Positions 24,057 through 35,100 of a stretch of DNA of 64,000 bases are shown piece after piece. The notes below the pieces were generated by a model. It had not been told where the DNA came from and did not search any database. It saw nothing but the letters and a program-made list of their open reading frames with translations. Numbering within the stretch: the first letter of the stretch is position 1; every line of letters begins with the position of its first letter. This DNA comes from Mrakia gelida (lineage: Eukaryota; Basidiomycota; Tremellomycetes; Cystofilobasidiales; Mrakiaceae). Where the stretch lies: assembly GCA_024345305.1 (NCBI GenBank), contig BRON01000004.1:1550001-1614000 (forward strand), given 5' to 3'. The translations under genes and the position numbers were made by a program.

Positions 24057-25044
24057 ATGAACTACAACCAAATAGGCTCTGCCTCCCCATCTTCCACTCG
24101 CTCCGAAGACATCCCTCTGCTACCTCGCAACGCATACGGAACTCCTCGTCACTCGCAGTACCCCTCCCACTCCCTTCCTCCCCTTCAAGGCCAAACACCA
24201 CCTAGATCCTCCCTCAAACCCGCTCTCACCCTCGATACCAACCACTCCTCCCACCACCCACCTCCTCCCAGTCGGATCCCTCTCCCAACCAACCCAGCAG
24301 CAGCAGCTCGACTCGACCACCTTCGAGACTCGGTCGACTCGATCCGCTCTCCTCAGTCGAGAGAGCTCCTCACCTCCTCTCCAATCCAATCGACCTTCTC
24401 TTCGGCTGGAGAACCTACCACCTTAGCAGGATGGACAGGAGCGGACGTCTTCTTCGAGCATCTTGGGAAGATCAGGGCTTTGGGAGCGGACGTGGGACGA
24501 CTTCATGCTGAGATGGAAGGCGTAGGCGTTGGATGGGGAGTTGGGAAGAAGGAGGGTGAGAAGGGAGACTCGGAGAAGGGGAAGGAGGAGACCAAGGACT
24601 TTGATGATGCTGCTGCTATGTTCGAGAAGCGGCAGAGTAGCGTCGAGGGTATCATGTCGAAGGTTCGTTGATCGTTCAGGAGCGAGCTCGCTCCCCTCCT
24701 TCCCTCGACTGTTTCCGTCTCGTCCTGACCTTCTTTCCTTCTCCTTCTCCCTGCTCTCGCCCAACGATGATCAAATCAACCAGCTGGCAGATCTCTCTTC
24801 CTCCCTTCAGGCCTTCCACGACCTCAAAGATCCCAAATTAGGCTTCCCTCGAGGCGTCGACAGCACTCCTCCGTCTCGAGCTCAATCCCAATCCCACAAA
24901 GCAGGTTCAGGTCCAGGATCCTCCGCTATCACCAACCTCCCTCATAAACGATCGACTCTGCGGCACGGAGAGACCATCTTCGGAGGAGGAGGAGGAGGGA
25001 GGGAGGATGGGATGGGAATGACGGGGCTGGGGATTCATTCGTAA
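24057..25044 (+). CDS. Unrecognised Ser/Pro-rich protein
   Basis: Two exons: 24057-24663 and about 24781-25044, joined by an intron with donor GTTCGT and acceptor ACCAG. About 290 residues. The first half is low-complexity (Ser, Pro, Thr, Leu); the middle has a helical segment (DVFFEHLGKIRALGADVGRLH, then DAAAMFEKRQSSVEGI) that could form a coiled coil; the end is Gly-rich (a run of about nine Gly). No membrane anchor and no recognised domain. Start ATG at 24057 follows a short leader; the opposite-strand gene begins very near, so the two probably share a promoter. Confidence 0.55.
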
Positions 25045-25260
25045 CTCTTGCTCGACCTGCTTCACGAACGACTCTTCGTTCTCCCTTCACGCTTTTTCAC
25101 GACTGTTTCGTAGCTCTGCTTGCTTTAATTTGATGACTTGAATGACTGATTCCAATATCCGTTGCGGTGAGACGGGAAGTCCGAGAGAGAACGAGAAGTC
25201 GAAGAGGACGAGAAGAAGAAGGAGACGCGACTAAGATCCGCAACTCTGTCTCTGGGAAAT
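25045..25260. other. 3' flank before the TypA relic
   Basis: 3' flank of the preceding gene with purine-rich sequence (GAGAACGAGAAG, GAAGAAGAAGGAG) just before the duplicated TypA segment. No ORF with support. Confidence 0.3.
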
Positions 25261-25461
25261 CGGTCATTGCCCACGTCGACCACGGTGAGTTCCATAGATT
25301 TTGGCCCGTTTTGATCCTACCTTTTTCGTTCGAAGTTGGGGTTTCGAGGAGGTCCTCGACGTTCCCTCGTCGTCTCCGCGTCGCTTCAGCTGTCTCAGGA
25401 CCGTTGACTGATCTCGATCTCGATCTCCCTCCTTTCTGTTCGCTCCCAAAGGGAAGACCAC
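25261..25461 (+). pseudogene. Relic copy of a TypA exon-intron-exon segment
   Basis: About 200 bases nearly identical to 28952-29147 in the TypA/BipA gene. It includes the end of the exon coding VIAHVDHG, the whole following intron, and the start of the exon coding GKTTL. Differences I see: two bases after the donor, one single-base indel, two bases near the CTCTC run, one block of about six bases, and two bases before the acceptor. Because the intron is included, the copy arose from DNA, not from mRNA. Weaker similarity to the next TypA intron may continue to about 25560. It lies between convergent genes, in the same orientation as the source, about 3.7 kb upstream. Confidence 0.85.
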
Positions 25462-25770
25462 TCTGATTCGTGTTCGACCAGCGAGCACGTCGACGTTCGA
25501 GCTCGGATGAGCCTTGAGAAGGAGAAACGAAGCTGACCCACGCGACTTTCCCTCCTGCTTCACTCTTTCCTTTGCTTTTCGACGACTCGAATCAGTTCGT
25601 GGATTCGAGATCGAAAGCCAGCATACTTCCAGAAACTCCCAGGTCGGATGCGAGGGTTCGTGGAGTTTTTCAGGGGGCATTAAGATCTGAAGGAGAAAGA
25701 AGCAAAGAGTCAGCGGAGAGTGAACGAAGGAGAACGAGGGAACAAAGGGCGTACCGTTATTGGGGTGCTA
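25462..25770. other. Convergent intergenic region after the relic
   Basis: Holds a weak continuation of TypA-intron-like sequence (GAAGCTGACCC...CGCGACT near 25530) and then the 3' flank of the F-box/WD40 gene. No supported ORF. Confidence 0.35.
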
Positions 25771-28400
25771 CTAGAGCTTGAGAAAAGATGTATCGAGATC
25801 GTCGTCGAACCTATGGATAATGAGACGACCGTCTTGTCCGACCGAGATGATCTGAATAGAAGCGGAAAGGGAGGTCAGCTTGGGCCAGACGACGCGCGGA
25901 TTCGGTCTCTACTCGCCTTCGTCTGATCGAAGGCAACGCAGAAGACTCGTTCTGGACCCAAGGAAAGGAGTGGGGATATGTCAGCTACCGATACGAGGCG
26001 AAGGGAGGGGAAAGAGGAGCAACGGACGAGTGTGTCCGTCGGTGAGCTCGCGAACGAGAGCGTGCGTTTTTCGATCCCAGACCTGACGATGCAAACGAAG
26101 AGATGTCAGCGCGCTGTAGCCTCCAAGATGATGAAGATGGGCACCCACCAGCACAGACTTGTCGTACGATCCGCTCACGACGAAGTTCTTGCCCATTTGA
26201 AGGGTTCGAACCTGAGGAGAATGGATCGAAGGCGGTCAGCGAGGCGAAGAGCTTTGGGGGGTTGCAGGCGAGACAACTCACGAGATCCGTGTGTCCTCGA
26301 CGTCCACAGTTGCAGATGCATCGAACGTCGTGGGTCCCAACGCCTCTCTGGGAGCAAGCATTCGGACCAAAGCTAACTCCAGGGTGAGTCGCGTCCTCGA
26401 GGTCGAACAGCCTGACCTGAGAGTCCGACGAGCCTGAGATCACGAAACGGCTGTGAAAGGTTGATGGAGGTCAGTCCGGAGAGATGATTGAGCAAAAGCT
26501 AAAAGCTATGACTGAAGGACTGACCCATCGAAATCGATGCTCGCTACTCCTCGTAAATGAGCTTCAAGGATCGCGAGAGGTTCGCCCGTTGACGCGTCCC
26601 AAATCCTGATCGTTCGGTCTCCTGAGGCTGAGACGATTCGATCTCCGGCGAGTGATACTGCATTGACGGCTGCAAGTGAGGGAGAGAAGATCAGCGTGAG
26701 GTCGAAGAGAAGGCTTCACCAGAGAAGAAGAACGCACCAGCTCGATGTCCGTCCATGCGAAGAAGAGGCTCGAAAGTCGTCGCGTCGAAGGTTCGGATCG
26801 AGCGGTCTGAGGAGAGCAATAGCGGTGTCAGCTCTTACACCTCGGGTCGTTCGCGAAAGGAAGCTATGCGACTCACCTTTCGAACAAGAAACGATCCGGA
26901 TCCCGTCCGATCTCACGCAGAGCACCGAGACGTCTCCGTGGGCTTCGATGACCTTCTCCACCCTCGCATCCACAAGCTCTTCCTTCCCTTCCCTTCTGGT
27001 ACCATCAGCACCCCTCCCGTCGACCCACCAAACGACCAGTCTACCGTCAGAGCCGGCGCTCACGACGCGTACTCCTCCCTCTCCAGCTCCCTCTCCGACC
27101 CACAAACTCAGAACGCTGCCGTCGTGACCTGCTTCCAGCACTCCAACGACCCTCTCCTCTCCCCTCGTCAAGTCCCATATCCGCACAGTCCGATCTCTCG
27201 AGGAGACGAAGGCCCAAGAGCGTTTCCAGAGCGTGCAGCTGTAAGCCGCTTGGGGAGGGTTGAGGAAGAGGGCGGCTGGATGAGGATTGTGAGGGGAGAG
27301 CGCTTGGAGGGACGGGTGGAAGGTTTTGGATGATGGGCGCAGGGATAGGATGTGGGATGTGAGGTAAAGTTGCTTGTAGTTTGGGACGTGGACGTCTTCG
27401 TCGAGGGCATTCGCGTCGAGGAACGAGGTTGGAAGGAGAGGAGGAGGTGGAGCACGAAGGAAGGAGGGATGCTGAAGTGGTTGGTAAGTGAAAAGGGACT
27501 GGAGAGCAGCCGGAGACGAGTGACGCGTCGGTATGGAGGAAGGAGTGAACGAGGGAGTGAAGAAGGAGAGGAAGGCGGGTTGTTGAGGTGATGGATGAGG
27601 AGCAGCTTCGCTCATCACGACGTCGGTTCCTCCTCCTCCTGCGAGCCAAGGCTGCAAGACTGCTCCAGCCTCTGCACTCCATCGAGCAGTCGAATCGCCG
27701 TCCTCGTCTTGCCCCCATCCCTCGTCGTCGCCTCCTTCGTTGGTGAGTCTCGGACTGGACCGGCGAAGGGAGCACTCGGCTTGTCGACGTCGTAGAGTTG
27801 AGGTAGGAAGCGAGGAGTGGTAGGAGATGAATTCCGAGTCACAAAGCGACCTCCAGAGAGCTGAGGGAAGGTGTGAAGAGGTTTGGTGAGTCAGAGAGAC
27901 GTCGAGGGATGGGGAACGAGAGGCGACGCGATGGAGGTACCTTGATCGTTGCTCAACTTGTTCCAAGAACGAGAGACCAGTCCGCAAAGGAGCAAGCTCT
28001 CGAAAGGAAGGTAGTTCAAAATGACCAGTGATATCTCGGGCGGAAGGAGCTAGATATCCAAGAGAGAGCAGCTCAGCAAGCGAATCAGAGGAAGGGGAAA
28101 GGGTCGAAGGGAGGAAGGAAGGCTCGAGCTCACCGAAAGGATGTCCCTCCTGAGCAAACCATCGATCTCAGACTGGATTTCGAGGAGCTCAGAGCTCGAG
28201 AGACCTCTTATAAGACGATATGCTTGCTCTGCGAAACGAAAAAGGGAATGGGCTCAGTCTCGAGGTCAAAGGAGGATGACGGAGGAATCGGGGGAACGAG
28301 GTGAGGACTAACCCAACTTCCGACGCTTCTCCAGCTCCAAGAAAGCTTCGGGCGAGTTTCCGGCTGCTGGAGGGACGGTAGATGGGTCTTCCAGAATCAT
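25771..28400 (-). CDS. F-box/WD40 protein (SCF substrate receptor)
   Basis: Minus-strand gene of about ten exons. An N-terminal helical region (GNSPEAFLELEKRRKL, YRLIRGLSSSELLEIQSEID) leads to a clear F-box (LLPPEISLVILNYLPFESLL, then CGLVSRSWNKLSNDQ). A long Pro/Ser-rich insert follows, then WD40 repeats: SRDRTVRIWDLTRGE, SAGSDGRLVVWWVDG, DRSIRTFDATTFEPLLRMDG, SGDRTIRIWDASTGEP, SGSSDSQVRLFDLED, SGSYDKSVLVWDRKTHALV and VGQDGRLIIHRFD. The architecture matches the Cdc4/Fbw7/Met30/Pop class, in which Skp1 binds the F-box and the propeller binds phosphorylated targets. Which orthologue it is cannot be told; the first blade region is long and divergent. Start chosen at 28400 (MILEDPSTVPP); frame extends upstream without another ATG that I can place. 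Confidence 0.85.
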
Positions 28401-28605
28401 GTTGGTGTCGTTTCCGAAGGTCTGGTCGTTGTGGTTTGGTAGGAAAGAGGGGGCAGAGACGAAAGGGAAGGCCACTGCGCTGCCGGACGCTCTCTCTTTT
28501 TCGACTTCCAGGTGAGCTCGACCTCAACCACATTCTTCTCCTTCCCTCCTTCTCCTCTTCTTTTCCTTTCTCCTCCGTCGGACTCAGGACTCGTTCAGGA
28601 CCTAG
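28401..28605. promoter_or_regulatory. Bidirectional promoter, F-box/WD40 and TypA
   Basis: Only about 205 bases separate the two divergent starts, so they share a promoter. Pyrimidine-rich tract TTCTCCTTCCCTCC just upstream of the TypA ATG. No specific site recognised. Confidence 0.4.
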
Positions 28606-31600
28606 ATGGCTTCCTCCCTACTCGCATCGAGATCGATTCTCGCCAGGTCGACTCTTCAGCCCACCCTTCGAGCTTCGTCGGCGAAGCTCGCTCCTTCCTC
28701 CTCCCTCCCTTCCTCCTCCTCCCTCTCCTCCTCTTCCCTCCCTTCCACCTCCTCCCGACGATCCTTCGGCTCTATCTCCTCCATCTCCATCTCTTCCAGG
28801 TCCTCCTCGACCTTGAAGTCCGCTTTCCGTGCGCGAAGCGCCCGAGAGCGTTCTTTCTCGACCTCCCCTTCCCTCCTTGCCTCCATCGTCCCCTCAACTC
28901 CCAAGCTCGACTCGGATGGATTCATCGCTCTCTCGCATATCCGTACCTTAGCGGTCATTGCCCACGTCGACCACGGTGAGCCCCATAGATTTTGGCCCGT
29001 TTTGATCCTACCTTTTTCGTTCGAAGTTTGGGGTTTCGAGGAGGTCCTCGACGTTCCCTCGTCGTCTCCGCGTCGCTTCAGCTCTCTCAAGACCGTTGAC
29101 TGATCTCGATCTTCCTTCTTTCTGTTCGGTTCCAAAGGGAAGACCACCTTGGTCAGTACTCGATGGACGCGTCGTTGTCTGGGCTTTGAAGAGTTCGAGA
29201 AGGATGATCGAAGCTGACCCGACGCGACCTCCCTTTCTTCGTTTCCTCAGGTCGATCAACTCCTCCGACAGTCTGGAACCCTCAAAAAGCTCTCTGATGC
29301 TACCCTCCTCGCTGGATCCATCGCCATCGACGCTGGAACCGATTCAGGATTCGTGACGAGGGCCATGGACAGCAACGATCTCGAGCGAGAGCGAGGAATC
29401 ACCATTCTGTCCAAGTGCACGTCCGTTAACTACAACGAGCACCTCATTAAGTGAGTTCAGTGTCCATATGCTCTCTGAGATGGTCGCCGAAGGTCTGGGA
29501 TGGAAGAGATCCGGACTGGGAACTGATCCGAGCGACGTGCATTGGCTCGAACCTGCAGCATCGTCGACACTCCTGGTCACGCCGATTTCGGAGGAGAGGT
29601 CGAGCGAGTCTTGTCTATGGTCGACGGAGTCCTCCTCGTCGTCGATGCTACTGAGGGACCTTCGACTCAGACCCGTTTCGTCCTCGGAAAGGCTCTCAAG
29701 GCCGGTCTCAAGTGAGTCTCGCGTCTCTTTGTTCGACGCGTCTCTTCCGCGAGCTCAACACTCATCAACACCTCTCCCAAACCCTCTTCTAGGCCCATCG
29801 TCGTCATGAACAAGGCCGATCGATCCACCGCTCGACCTGAACAGGTCGACTCGGACATTCTCGACCTTTTCTGCGCTCTCGGAGCCACGGACGAGCAAAT
29901 GGACTACCCTCTCATCTACGCCTCCGCCAAGCAGGGATGGGCTTCCGTCGACCCTCCAGCCGTCCCTACCGCCGAGCAGGAATCTACCAACGTCCCTCCA
30001 GCAGACGATATGATCGCCCTCTTCGACATGATCCTCAAGGAGGTCCCTTCGCCGGAACGACTGGATCGAAAGAAGCCCTTCTCGATGCTCACCACCCAGA
30101 TCGACTCGGATACCTACGTCGGAACGCTTTACCTCGGACGAGTCGAGAGTGGGTCGATCAAGATTGGAACCAAGCTCGTCTCGTTAGATCCTGAGGGGAA
30201 GAAGGTCGGAGAGGGAAAGGTGACCAAGTTGTTCGGTCGGGTTGGGTTGGACAAGGTGTCGATTGAGAAGGCTGCTGCTGGAGAGATCGTCAGTATCGCC
30301 GGGATCATGGGAGGAGGTGTGAACGTGACGATCGTCGAAGAGCACGCGGATATGAAGCCTCTCCCCGTGAGTTATCTCTCATCTTGGTTGAACTTCACGA
30401 TCTTTGACGCGTCGTGCTTCGACTTCAGCTGACCTCAACCCTCTTCCTCCCCTTCTTACCCTCCAACCCGACCATCAGTCCACTCCCCTCGACCCTCCTA
30501 CCATCTCGATGTTCGTCTCCCCTAACGACTCTCCCTTCGCCGGTAAGGAAGGAAACAAGCTCACCGCCGGAATGATCAAGGAACGTCTCTACAAGGAAGC
30601 CGAAACCAACGTCGCTCTCAAGGTCATCGAGAACCTCGACAGCGGGGAAACCATCGAGATCCGAGGTCGAGGAGTTCTCCATCTCGGTATCCTCCTCGAG
30701 ACCCTCCGACGAGAAGGCTTCGAACTCGCCGTCTCCCCTCCTTCGGCGCTGCTCAAGAAACATCGAACGACCGGGACGGTCTACGAGCCTATCGAGGAGG
30801 TGACGATCAACGTGCCGAGCGAGTACATCGGAGTCGTGACGGAGAAGATGATGAAGAGGAAGGCTGAGATCCTGAGCTACGAGGAGGAGGACGGGAAGGT
30901 CAAGGTGGTGATGGAGGTCCCCGCGAGAGGATTGATCGGATACGTCAGTGGAGAGTTCAACAACGACGTGCATGGACAAGGGTGAGTAAATCATACATCC
31001 CTCTCTGTCTCTCTTCACGTGGGCCCCGTCGCGTTCGAAACTGACTTCGTTTTTCCGTTCGACGCGCGCGTTTCGTTTTCGCAGAACTCTCAACCATCTC
31101 TTCAAAGCCTACGAACCCTTCCGAGGCGACATCGCCACCTCTCGAAAGGGATCTCTGGTCTCGTCCATCAGGGGAGAGGCCTCCTCGTACGCTATCATGC
31201 CCCTCCAGGCTCGAGGAACCATGTTCGTTTCGCCAGGAGACGCCGGTACGTCGTCGTTTTTTTCCCTCCTTCTCTTCTTCGTTCATCTCGACCCGATACT
31301 AAAGCTACCCTTCTCACCTCACTCGCCTACAGTCTACGTCGGTCTCATCGTTGGAGAGTCGTCGAAGGGAGACGAGTTGAACATCAACGTCTGCAAGACC
31401 AAGCAGTTGACGTGAGGCGACGCTCTCCTCCCCTCTTCCTCGTTCTTTCGAGTCGCTGACGCTTTCCCCCCCTTATCTTTGTCCAGGAACTTCCGAGCCG
31501 CCGGAAATGACGACAAGAACTTTGTTGCCCCAGCCAGGAAGATGACTCTGGAGGAGACGATCGCGTACTGTGCTGCCGACGAACTTATCGAGGTCACCCC

Positions 31601-31806
31601 CAAGGTTCGTCCCCCTCCTCCCCCCCTCCTCCCCCTCCATTCTTCTTACACGAAACGAGACGCTGATTCTGAGTTCGCGCTTTGGTTCCTTGCAGAACAT
31701 CCGACTGAGGAAGAGAGGACTCGAGATGGCGGACAGGAAGAAGGCTGGGCACAAGTCCGAGATGGGATGGTTGGAGGACGACGAGCTGCCCGTGGTGGAG
31801 GCTTAG
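28606..31806 (+). CDS. BipA/TypA-type translational GTPase, probably mitochondrial
   Basis: About nine to ten exons join in phase to a protein of about 690 residues. A Ser/Arg/Ala-rich N-terminus with few acids ([18 protein letters not shown]) looks like a mitochondrial presequence. GTPase motifs: G1 AHVDHGKTTL, G2 RERGITI, G3 [18 protein letters not shown]4 MNKADR, and SAKQGW. Then an EF-Tu-like domain 2 ([18 protein letters not shown]), EF-G domain III and V-like parts ([22 protein letters not shown]), and the BipA-specific C-terminal domain ([41 protein letters not shown]). In bacteria BipA binds ribosomes and assists assembly under stress. The G1 loop is encoded across a 14-nt exon (about 29138-29151). 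A partial copy lies at 25261-25461. Confidence 0.9.
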
Positions 31807-32100
31807 ATCTTGAAGGAGCGTTGTTACTGCTACTACTACTACTTAGATCACCTCTCCGCCTTTCTCTCGCGACTGAAAGGAAAAGGGAAAGATCCAAGCG
31901 AAAAACGTATCGTCGTCGAGCGCGACTCGTCGGGCGGGCTGACGGACCTCCTTCCTTCCCCTTCGTGCGAGCTTCGTCTTTCCTTCCCTCCCTTCCCTCC
32001 CAACCGCTTCAAACAACCGCATCCAACCCAACCTCGACCCCCACCCTCTCCTTCTCCCTCCCCTTCTCCCCTTCCTTGTACCGAGTGCTCTTTTAGGAAG
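31807..32100. other. Intergenic, tandem genes
   Basis: 3' flank of TypA and promoter of the Rab-GAP gene. C-rich tract (CCCACCCTCTCCTTCTCCCTCCCC) before 32100. Nothing else seen. Confidence 0.3.
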
Positions 32101-35100
32101 ATGTCGCTCCCCCATCACCTCCGTTCTCACAAGGAAGCGACCAAGGAGGAAACGCAACGAGACTTCTTCAACATCTCCAAAGCAGAGGATGGTGGGCTCA
32201 AGGGGATGGAGATCAACTGCGTCTTGAGCATCGAAGGAGAGGCTGTTCATGTGAGTTACTCCTCTCTCTCCCTCTTTCTCGAAGGTTGAGAGGGCGAAGC
32301 GAGGGAGGGAAGGAGGAGGGGAGGTGGACGACGCAAGCAACGATCTCCTCCCTCCCTTCCTTCGTCCTCATCCCTCTGCTTTCTCATCCAGCACAACCCA
32401 CATCAGCTCACACCTCGACCCCCCAAGCTGACCCTTCTCGCTTTCGTTCATCTGCCCAGGCTGGTCGACTCTACCTCCTCCCTCCTTTCCTATGCTTCCT
32501 CTCTCTCGACCGCCGTTCAGCGAGGTTCACGATCCCTCTCTTCTGCATTCGAAGAGTAGAACGTCTAAACTCAAGAGCAGGAGTATTCGCTTTGGGGGTG
32601 GGACTCTGGCATGGATTGAGAGTAGTACGTCCATTCAACCCTCCCCTCCTCTCACCCTTTTCCTTGCACAACGACTTGAGGTCTGAGAAGGGAAAGAAGG
32701 TTGAGAGGGTCGTCGACCACTGCGGGGAGATGGACGAGCTGACCTTCTTTCGGTTTGGGTTGCGTTCGAGTGTAGATCCTTCAATTGACAAGTCTACTTC
32801 CTACGGCTGAACACTTCTGCATCCTCCTCAGGGACGCTCTCAAAGCTCAGGTAAAGCCGCCCTCTCTGTCTCCCGTCACCTCCTCTCGCCTCGACCTCCT
32901 TTCGTTCAGCCAAGCTCACACACCTCTCCCTCCCTCCCTCAGCTCCCCCAAATGAAACTCCTCAAACCCTTCACCGCCTCCCTCTACTCCGAGTACCTCC
33001 TCACCTCCACCGAGGACGACTCCACCACCGAAGCAGGAGGAGGGGGAGGGGGAGGAGGAGGAGGAGATGCTCGAGGAGCGGGAGGAGAGGGCAAAGGGAT
33101 CTATCAACGAGGACTGGGAGAGACCCATGGGTTCCCCGGGGATGCGAGGAAGTTGAGGGAGAGGAGTAAGATTAAGCTTTGGAAGGAGTATTTGGCTAGT
33201 GAGTTCCCAAAAGGACGAGAGGAGAGGAGGGAGGGAGGGAGGGCTGAGCTGAGCTGACTTCGCGCGCGTTTCGTTTGTGTTTTGGTTCGATGAAACAGCT
33301 CATGGGAGGTCTTTGACGCGTGAGTTTTCCTTCTTCTCGCCTTCACTTTCCACGACTCTGGAGAGTGAGCGCTGATACGAATTTGTTGGTTTGGGGTCGC
33401 CAGTTCTTCGCTACCCGCCGTTCCAAAGACTGCTTCAGGTCGGTCTGCCGTCGCGACTGAGAGGAGAGCTGTGGGAGACGCTTTCTGGGTCGATATGTAC
33501 GTCCTTCGTTCTCAACCTCCCTTCTCTTAACCTCGCGTAGCTAGCGCTGAATCAGCTTTCGACGCTTGTTGGGTTCGTAACAGACCTCCGGTTCGCAAAC
33601 AAGGGAGTGTACGAGAAGATCCTGCTCGAGAACAAGGGGACCATCACGCCTGCGACGGAGGAGATCGAGAAGGATCTGTTAGTCCCATCACCCCCCAACC
33701 TCAACCTCGCCTTCCAACCTCGAAGACGAAGAGCTGAATTTTTCGTTCGTTCGCGTGTCGTTCGTCGAATCGCCAGGTATCGAAGTCTGCCGGAGTACAA
33801 GGGGTTCCAGAACGAGGAGGGGATTGGGAGTCTTCGACGAGTGTTGACGGCGTACTCGTTCCGGAATCCAGAGCTGGGATACTGTCAGGCTATGAACATC
33901 CTTGTGGCTGCCATCTTGATGTGAGTCGGTTCGAAGAGTGGGGGGGGGAGCGAGGGAGGAAGGGAGAGTGGAAGAACTGACGACGCGTCGAACCTGTTTT
34001 CCTTTCGTCGAACAGCTACATGTCCGAAGAGCAGGCTTTCTGGTTGTTGGAGGTGCTGTGTGATCGACTGCTGGTACGTCTCCATACCCCTTTATCCTCG
34101 TGACCCGCTCGGAAGCTGACCTTGTCCCTCGTCTTCGTCTTGAATCAGCCCGGCTACTACTCGTGAGCTTCACCCTCGCTCGCTCCCTCGTCGCTCCCTT
34201 CGCTCACCATCCCGTCTCTCGTCATATTTGCAGTCCCTCGATGCACGGGACTCTCCTCGATCAACGAGTCTTTGAAGCCCTCGTCACTCGGTGTCTCCCT
34301 ATGATCCACGAACACTTCCAGTCGGTCGACGTTCAGCTTTCGGTCGCGTCTCTTCCGTTCGTCTCCCCTCCCTCCTGCTTTCCCTTTTCTTGCTTCTCCG
34401 CCGAGCTCGAGTCGCTGACTTTTCTTTCGTTTCGGTTCTCAGATGGTTCCTGAGTCTGTACATCAACTCGATGCCTCTGATCTTTGCGTTCCGAGTCGTC
34501 GATTGCTTCATGGCGATGGGTCCCAAGGTCTTGTGAGTTCCGACGCGTCTCGCTCCCTCGCTCGAGTCGAACCTTCGCTGACCATCGTTATCCATCCTTT
34601 CTCTTCTCAGGTTCCAGATCGGTCTCGGTGAGTTTGAGTCAAGGAGAAGAGGACGAGAAGGAGAACGAGAGCTAACCGTCAACCTTCCTCTCTCGCCTCA
34701 GCCATCCTCAAGATCAACGGAGAGAAGCTTCTCGAGGTCACCGACGACGGAATGTTCATCAAGTAAGCTCTCTTGTCCTTCTCTTCGACCTCTTAATGCG
34801 AGCACTGACGTCGTTCTCTCGCGAAACAGCCTGATGCGAAGCTACTTCGCGACCATCGGAGATTCTGCTCATCCCGACCACCCCGACTCTCGCGTTCGAG
34901 CCATCACCAACTTCCAGGAGCTGCTAGGTACGCCGTCCTTCCCCTCTCTCGCCTACCCTACTTGGCTCATTGCTGACGTCGTCTCTCGTTTCGTCGCCAG
35001 TCGTCGCCTTCCGAGAGTTCTCCATCATCACCGAGGACACCATCGTCACCGAGCGAAAACGGTTCCGAGCTCAGATCGCAGACGAAATCGAGTCCTTCAG

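Noticed and set aside
26716..27987. Very long uninterrupted frame treated as a separate gene
   Set aside because: It is the large central exon of the F-box/WD40 gene; the plus-strand frames over it are shadows.
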